Shown in pieces: positions 9,480-14,257 of a stretch of DNA of 14,257 bases; the first letter of the stretch is position 1; each line of letters opens with the position of its first letter. The stretch comes from Usnea hakonensis. Its lineage: Eukaryota; Ascomycota; Lecanoromycetes; Lecanorales; Parmeliaceae. The notes under the pieces are model-generated. The model was not told the origin of the DNA. It ran no database searches and was given only the letters and a program-made list of their open reading frames with translations. Position numbers and translations under genes: made by a program. Where the stretch lies: NCBI GenBank assembly GCA_013423325.1, contig BLJB01000187.1, positions 1-14,257 on the forward strand, in the 5' to 3' direction.

Positions 9480-10200
9480 AATGGCTTAACAATGGCTGAG
9501 TAGTATGGCATATACTACTTTAGGTATCCAGTCATTCCAAGGTACCTTTCCAGTGCGGCAAGCGTACGTGGAAACTCGATATTGCGGATGGCTACCAGCT
9601 TGTCCTCTACGGTAGCCAGTCCCAATACGTCAACTCGTTGACTAAGCAAGTGGACCGATAGATAGCCTAGGTAGGCCTTTTAGGGGGCCAGATAGATATT
9701 TATATTAGATAAAGCTTTAAAGACTAGATTAAGATAATAGATATATTACTCAAGTAATATCGAAAAGATCACGATATTATTAATATAGGTATAATAGAAA
9801 GATCGAAACGGACGTAAGATTCTATTAATTATATATTAGATATAGGTAGGTAAGTTACGGAATCCTATTATCGAAACCTTAAATATTTTCTAACCTTAAT
9901 ATAATAAGATAGTTAATCTATAGCGATACTTCTATTTTACCTACTATTAGTAGAAAATAAACGTAGCGTTAATAGTCGAAATATAAGTATAGTTTATAAA
10001 TAATAATAGAATCTTAATTTAGGACGGTACCGGGTATATATTAGGTACTATAATCTTATTTAAAGCTCGAATATCGATAACGACTCTTTCTTTTAGACCG
10101 TTTACCGTATCCTTCTATACGATAAAGTAGGGAAAGGTAAATAGAGTTATAATAGTAGTCTATTCTATTCGATTTTACTTATATAGTTTATCGAAGGCTT
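9480..10200 (-). other. Reverse transcriptase domain remnant with YINN in place of YVDD
   Basis: Reads PYFIV, NGLKERVVIDIRALNKI (about 10065-10135), YPVPS, then TYISTINAT (motif A with Asp changed to Asn), RLTIL, FRNLPTYI, FYYTYINNIVIFS (motif C, YINN at 9776-9787), FKALSNINIYLAP, KAYLGY, LLSQRVDVLGLATVEDKL and ALERYLG (about 9540). The YVDD aspartates required for catalysis are both Asn (AAT AAT, from GAY GAY by G-to-A). This is typical Ty3/Gypsy RT order, truncated functionally by stops and substitutions but in frame throughout. Confidence 0.9.
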
Positions 10201-10888
10201 TATTAATAACTTCTTTATTACAAACTCCAATAGGGTATATACATACTTAACCTACCTTATAGATATCTTACTAATTATCGACAAGTAGTATATCTATATA
10301 CTAATCTTCTAGAATACCAATAATATTACTAGTATCTTTCTATAGGTCGGGAAATACTTCCGTAACCGAGCTAATAGCGTTTATAGTAGTTACGTTACCG
10401 TAAATAGTAGTATCGATTAAATAAATAGTCTTAGAGGATACGGCGGTAAAAGGTATTATAGTAGTATTAAATACGATAGTTATTTCTAATAGGGCTTTAA
10501 GGGTTTACTTAATTAAAGTCTTTTATCGTACCTTCTTTAATAGTCTCTTAGCGATAGGAGTATATATCGGATTAATTAGAAAGTATTCTATAGCTTTATA
10601 TTCTAGTACTTAACCTAGAAGAGTATATCGAGGTAAGGTAATAGGTAAGTTAGTATTATTTTTAACCATTATATAGCTTATATTATAGTTAACAATATAT
10701 ACCGAAAGAGTTAGTATATCTAATTACTTAGGTTTAAAGATTAATTTACGATCATTAGATAGTGCGGCAATAGGCTTAATTAGAATTAATATAAATAAGT
10801 AAACCGGAATAGTATATCTTGCTTTACTAATAACTAATATATTAGTACGAGGGCCTTTAGTAGATATAGATATTAGTATAGGTAAAGA
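10200..10888 (-). other. Pol segment between protease and RT, poorly conserved
   Basis: Lies in the polyprotein frame and is heavily RIP-mutated. I recognise no catalytic motif here. By position it is the linker and the N-terminal part of the RT. Confidence 0.5.
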
Positions 10889-11240
10889 TTAGTAGGATCC
10901 AATAATAGTAAGATCCTTATTAGTATTAAGAATAATATCTTCTAGCTTTATAATATCGATGCCTATAAGGGCTTTTACGGAAAGCTCATCGACAATATAG
11001 ATTTCTCGTCGAATAAGTACAACCTTGCCATTAGGACCAGGAATATATATTAGAATAATAGTATACTCGCAAGTATTATACTTTTTAGTACTAATACCTC
11101 GTACTTTAATAGGTGACGGTATACGCTTAATCTTAATCTTAATACCTCCCTCGACAATAATCTGCTTGAGGAAGGCTCTATTAATTAATAATATAGTATA
11201 TCCCGTATCGAAGCAATATTCGTACAAGCGGCCTTAGTAG
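10889..11240 (-). other. Retropepsin-like aspartic protease, open stretch with DTG retained
   Basis: About 112 codons stay open and read EYCFDTGYTILLINRAFL, then VRGISTKKYNTCEYTIILIY, IPGPNGKVVLIRREIYIVDE and ALIGIDIIKLEDIIL. The DTG active-site triplet, the hydrophobic strands, the ALIGIDII motif and the C-terminal position match the gag-pol protease of fungal Gypsy elements. The codon at 11225-11227 is TTG inside the polyprotein, not a start. The plus-strand frame at 11025-11237 is its shadow. This is one of the least mutated parts of the element. Confidence 0.87.
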
Positions 11241-11470
11241 GTAATAGAGACCTTAATGGTAGCAAATCGGTATCCTCTAAAGGCTTTACTAGATACCGGT
11301 TTATCTATTGCGGTAGATTTAATGACTTGTATAGAAAATGCGTTAGGCTTGAATACATTAGTAGCTTTACATTTTTAACTTATTATTATAGGCTTCTAGT
11401 AATATAAGAGGTACTAATATAGCTTATTATTAGATATAAACTTAGTATAATAGTGCCTATATATAAATGC
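11241..11470 (-). other. C2H2-like zinc finger and linker before the protease
   Basis: In frame with the protease, codons from 11461 leftwards read YRHYYTKFISNNKLY-stop-YLLYY, then KPIIISKKCKATNVFKPNAF and VIKSTAIDKPVSSKAFRGY. Fungal Gypsy polyproteins of this group carry a C-x2-C...F.SNNKLH.H finger just before the protease; here the Cys and His positions read as Tyr. The following IKS and FRGYRFATIKVSI segment leads straight into the protease. Confidence 0.7.
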
Positions 11471-12130
11471 GGAAGGCTTCGAAGCAATCTTTAATATAGT
11501 CTTTAATAATATTATAAAATATACTTTAACCGTATTATTAGGCTCTTTAGGCTCGTTAAAGCCTTCTATAGGTGCTTTATTAGCCTATATATCTTCGTAA
11601 GTATCTCGATGGTAGGAATTATAGAAATTATCTTCGTATTGCTAATAGATATCCTAGTTATTAGCTAGTAACGTATTTTCTTAGTTATTAATATTACTAT
11701 AGTAGGCTTTAGTATTACTAGGAATAAACGGCTTGCGGTAAGGATTTCTATTATTATAATCGCTTATTTTTTGGCCTTATACTTAATTCTGGTTCGTATA
11801 TAGCTTCTAACTATATAGATTTACGTTTAGGCGACCGGAAGCTTATTGCGGCTATAGCTAATATGGCCGATACTGCTATTGTTGCTAAGAGTTAATATTG
11901 CTCTAATAGGGTATATTACTCTAATACCGATATGGAGTTGGAGCACTATAAGGCCTCTATAGTAGAGGTCTGTTACTATAACTATATAACTAGTTACTCT
12001 AACTATATTGCTATCCTATTAGAGGGCGATATAGCAGGTTACTTACTTACTACGGATGAAATAAAGATTGATACTAACCTTAATTTAAATATTGCGGTAA
12101 AGGACGCTAAGGCTAATTTGGATAATAAGG
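11471..12130 (-). other. Glutamine/proline-rich gag linker
   Basis: The polyprotein frame shows SNRPLL, RPYSAPTPYRY, SNIPY and a run around 11860-11900 where repeated TAG/TAA codons alternate with Gln (QQ-stop-QYRPY-stop-L), then NPYRKPFIPSNTKAY. Read with CAG-to-TAG changes this is a Gln/Pro-rich disordered linker. The plus-strand frame at 11932-12144 is its shadow, not a gene. Confidence 0.65.
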
Positions 12131-13260
12131 TACCTTATAATTAGTCCGATCTAGCCGATACTCGATTCGTCTAGCGGTATATACCTACCACTTATACTTT
12201 CGGTTATCTAATTCTGACAGAAAGGAGTCGATAGTGGATCTCTTAGTAGGGCGGACTAGGAACATACGGAGGCTTAGATTAATATTAGTATAGATTATAT
12301 CTAATTGCGGTAGTATATCTTTAATGCCTACGTCTTTAGCAGTACAAAGTATATATTAGGTAAAGTCACGAGGCTCTCTCTTTACTATAGCGTCTCGTAT
12401 AGTATATAACTCTTTTAGTAATAACTCTATAGTAATAAAGGATAGTTACTTAAAGTATTTAACAAGCTATTTAGTCCACTTATCGAGGCTATTACCGTAA
12501 GTAGTAAGACAACGCTAGTTATTAGACAATTTAGAAGTCCACTATAATAAGGTAGTACTACGAAGACTTAACTATAGATTATCCCGTACTATTTTGGAAC
12601 CCCTAGTAACCGCAAGTTGCTTAGCTCTATTAATGAAGAGATATACGTTACGAAAAAAGGTATCTTTTCTAGTATACTTAATTGTAGCGCCGGTATAGAC
12701 TATCTTATCATTATAATTCGGGTTAAAAAAGCCTAAATTATTAGTAATCTACTTTATAGGTATAGGGGCCGTCCTAGGAGTAGTATTAGTAGTAGTATTA
12801 GTAGTAAGACGTATAACTACTTATTCTATTACGGTAGAAACTAATAAATTAACGATACGGCGGATTACTTCTTTATCTATTATAACTGGTAATCTTGGTA
12901 GTAATCTCGGTGGTGATCCTGGTAGAGTGTGGCCTAGAGTAAGATGGACGTCCGCAGGCTCGTATCGTTTGAAGAATTATATATAGGTAAGAGTCTTTCT
13001 GAGGTTTACCGTACGTTGTAGGAAAGCTTGGACTAATCGATATAGATTTTATATGTCTTTATCCCAGCTAATAGGGTAAGGTAGTGCTGAGTTACCGGAT
13101 CGAGTTATAACTACCTTAGTAGGACGAGGGTAGTTGGTAGTAAGGTATAGTATAGTAATACTAGTGTCTCGTAGTATCTTAGAAGCCTTATTGGTAGCCT
13201 CGTAGAAGGCTTTAATTTGATATACAATTTTAATGAGAGCTATAAAGGGCTCTAGGGTAG
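12131..13260 (-). other. Gag capsid-like domain remnant
   Basis: In the same frame as pol: TLEPFIALIKIVYQIKAFYE and ATNKASKILRDTSITILYLT (about 13110-13250), then LGFFNPNYNDKIVYTG (codon L at 12736), KDTFFRNVYLFINRAKQLAT, LLLKELYTIRDAIVKREPRDF and LDIIYTNISLRLYVPSPP (about 12210-12300). The LGFFxPN...KDTxxRxVxLFxxRxK pattern is a gag-like segment I associate with ascomycete Gypsy polyproteins; its equivalence to capsid is by position. A stop-bearing stretch lies at 12770-12890. Confidence 0.72.
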
Positions 13261-13350
13261 TCTCCCGCGACCGGCCGGTAAGAGGGTCTAGCGAGTTAGA
13301 ATATAAGGTAGACTATAAGGTAGCTAGAATAGAAGATTAATTAGTAAAGA

Positions 13351-13584
13351 TAAGAGTAGATCAGCTAATTAACTAATATAAAGAAGTAATAAATTAAGTG
13401 ATTAAAGGTAATAATAGATATACCGATTACTAGGTAGAGCTAATAGTAGATGAGGTAATAAAGAAATAAGGTAGTAGTAGAGTAATAGCGGAAGCAATAG
13501 TACTACGGTAGAGGTAGTAATAGTAGGACCCTATCTAGTACCGTAAAGGGCTAGTGACGTGATCGACTTAGTGTTGCTACTACT
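13351..13584 (-). other. Leader (5' UTR) between 5' LTR and gag
   Basis: Non-coding in the polyprotein frame. It matches 5960-6196 in the old copy. Directly inside the LTR the minus strand reads AGTAGTAGCAACACTAAGTC. I could not match this to a tRNA 3' end, so the primer-binding site is unassigned. RIP damage is weak near the LTR and stronger from about 13300 to 13540. Confidence 0.55.
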
Positions 13585-13810
13585 TGTTGTAGTGGTAGCG
13601 AAATGTAAATGGTTGAACAAGTCTATTGTTCATGTGAATCTATTGTGTGTGAAGTGAATGAATTGAGTGAATACAAGTCTAAGTGAATATGGCCTATTTA
13701 TGTACATGGATCTGGGACTAGTCCCAAATGGGACTTAGTGCAATTATGGAAGAAGCAAGAGCCATGGCTGCGGTAGCCTTCCACACATGAGGCCTACGGC
13801 AGCCATAATA
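13585..13810 (-). repeat. 5' LTR of the younger Gypsy element (promoter end)
   Basis: It starts TGTTGTAGTGG and ends GCCATAATA, where the 3' LTR has GCTATAACA. On the minus strand it would hold the promoter: a TATA-like ACATAAATAGG at about 13692-13704. The AGTCCC-AAAT-GGGACT inverted repeat (about 13720-13735) and a GGCTGCGGTAGCC / GGCCTACGGCAGCC stem-loop (about 13766-13804) are also present. Pairwise differences from the 3' LTR are all transitions. Confidence 0.92.
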
Positions 13811-13815
13811 ATAAG
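13811..13815. repeat. Target-site duplication ATAAG, right copy
   Basis: Matches 6285-6289 and directly follows the terminal ATAATA (from ATAACA) of the younger element. Confidence 0.85.
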
Positions 13816-13954
13816 TCTAAGTAAATGTGGCTCTATTTATATATATGAATTAGGAGCTAGTCCCAAACGGGACTTAGTGTAATAATGGAAGAAGTAAGAG
13901 CCATAGTCACCTGCGGTAGCCTTCTACAACATGAGGCCTACGGTAGCCATAATA
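13816..13954 (-). repeat. Old Gypsy 5' LTR, part 2
   Basis: Continues the LTR exactly where 6197-6289 broke off (TCTAAGTAAATGTGG...) and runs to CCATAATA, the LTR end. It keeps the inverted repeat as AGTCCC-AAAC-GGGACT and has a small insertion (TCACCT) relative to the younger copies. With part 1 it rebuilds an LTR of about 232 bp. A 5-bp duplication for the old element cannot be tested because its other end is missing. Confidence 0.88.
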
Positions 13955-14197
13955 TATTTAGACTCTATCTAGTTTATTAGAACTCTAGAATAATATCTAT
14001 AAAATATAATTTTATACTATTAACCCTCTAAATAATATTTTATAATTAAACTACTTTATTAAAATAATTTATTTAAAATCTTACTTCTTTTAATCTTTAC
14101 CTTTAAATCTTATTTAATTTAAATAAATTTATAATTAAACTTTCTATTTAATAGAGGTTATAATAATACTCTATAAATTAAAGATCCCTCTTTTTAA
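13955..14197. other. AT-rich sequence of unknown origin between old LTR and right inverted repeat
   Basis: About 243 bp, very AT-rich, built of TTTAAA/ATAATTTTA-like words, with few CpG sites and no ORF. It does not resemble the LINE or the Gypsy sequence here. If the 60-bp inverted repeats are the ends of a DNA transposon, this could be that element's own interior or the target of the old Gypsy insertion. Confidence 0.5.
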
Positions 14198-14257
14198 TTG
14201 GATTGGATTGGAATTCATACTCGTGTCTATCTAACTATGTGAAAGATAATTACGGGA
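14198..14257 (-). repeat. Right arm of the 60-bp inverted repeat, reaching the window edge
   Basis: Begins TTGGATTGGATTGGAATTC and ends at the last base. Its reverse complement matches 3052-3111 at 57 of 60 bases. The match may continue past the window. At all three mismatches the left arm carries the T or A expected of RIP. Confidence 0.8.

Larger units (their letters stand above)
6870..13350 (-). pseudogene. Gag-pol polyprotein of the younger Gypsy element, one frame, RIP stops
   Basis: In a live element this polyprotein forms the virus-like particle, copies the RNA and integrates the DNA. From 13240 down to 6890 I can follow one minus-strand frame. Checked landmarks at 13240, 12739, 11461, 11227, 10081, 9787, 9397, 8623, 7864 and 7051 all have the same phase, so gag and pol were probably one ORF of about 2100 codons with no frameshift. 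Order: gag, glutamine-rich linker, C2H2-like finger, protease, RT, RNase H, integrase, KPS-rich linker, GPY/F module, chromodomain. Stops are mostly TAG where Gln or Trp is expected. The true start codon is uncertain, since stops and missing ATGs blur the region right of 13300, and so is the exact end near 6870. Not functional. Confidence 0.88.
6290..13810 (-). mobile_element. Complete chromodomain-containing Ty3/Gypsy retrotransposon, RIP-inactivated, 7521 bp
   Basis: Bounded by 226-bp LTRs (6290-6515 and 13585-13810) with TGTT...AACA ends and by the 5-bp duplication ATAAG. Transcription would run right to left. The interior carries one gag-pro-RT-RNase H-integrase-chromodomain frame, the order of Ty3/Gypsy chromoviruses. 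The LTRs differ at about 17 of 226 positions by my count, all transitions and no indels, so RIP and not elapsed time may account for them and divergence dating would mislead. No convincing tRNA primer-binding site follows the 5' LTR and no clear polypurine tract precedes the 3' LTR. It inserted into the 5' LTR of an older family member. Confidence 0.93.

Noticed and set aside
11025..11237. 70-codon plus-strand reading frame
   Set aside because: It is antisense to the protease with its DTG and ALIGIDII motifs.
11932..12144. 70-codon plus-strand reading frame
   Set aside because: It is antisense to the glutamine-rich gag linker, and the old copy of the same region has no matching open frame.
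1..14257. AT-rich or alternative-code (mitochondrial) genome to explain the many stops
   Set aside because: TAG/TAA fall where Gln or Trp is expected, CpG-rich GC-moderate stretches exist, and the depleted dinucleotides are specifically CpA and TpG, all pointing to RIP.
1..14257. tRNA, rRNA or CRISPR arrays
   Set aside because: I looked for spaced direct repeats and for cloverleaf-like B-box sequence and saw none that I could support.

Overview
The window looks like a transposon graveyard from a filamentous ascomycete (Pezizomycotina); I see no intact host gene. Almost all of it is depleted in CpA and TpG, while TpA and in-frame TAG/TAA stops are abundant. CpG, CpC and CpT survive. That is the signature of repeat-induced point mutation (RIP), and the retroelement families present are the ones common in such genomes. 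The species cannot be told from this sequence.

Layout, left to right. (1) 1-2905, + strand: the 3' part of a Tad-like LINE ORF2 (end of the endonuclease, reverse transcriptase, C-terminal CCHC knuckle), all in one frame but full of stops. (2) 3052-3111: a 60-bp sequence that recurs inverted at 14198-14257, with 57 of 60 bases matching. (3) 3112-6289, - strand: the 5' part of an old, heavily mutated chromodomain-type Ty3/Gypsy element (start of protease, gag, leader, part of the 5' LTR). Its gag is interrupted at 5177-5842 by a 666-bp TIR element flanked by TA. (4) 6290-13810, - strand: a complete younger Gypsy element of the same family, 7521 bp, with two 226-bp LTRs and a flanking ATAAG duplication. 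It sits inside the 5' LTR of the old element, and the rest of that LTR follows at 13816-13954. (5) 13955-14197: AT-rich sequence of unknown origin, then the right inverted repeat.

The younger Gypsy element encodes one gag-pol polyprotein. Reading right to left on the minus strand, it holds gag with a capsid-like domain, a glutamine-rich linker, a C2H2-like finger, protease, reverse transcriptase, RNase H, integrase, a GPY/F module and a C-terminal chromodomain. Landmarks from 13240 to 6890 all lie in the same reading frame, so the element has decayed by base substitution, not by indels. Catalytic and zinc-binding residues have been changed repeatedly by C-to-T and G-to-A changes (YVDD to YINN, zinc ligands to Tyr).

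The order of events can be read from the nesting: the old Gypsy came first, and the TA-flanked element and the younger Gypsy landed in it independently. RIP acted throughout, but patchily inside the younger element. No novel functional system is evident. The points most worth checking are the 60-bp inverted repeats around the whole 11.2-kb block, the undescribed TA-flanked element, and the mosaic RIP pattern.
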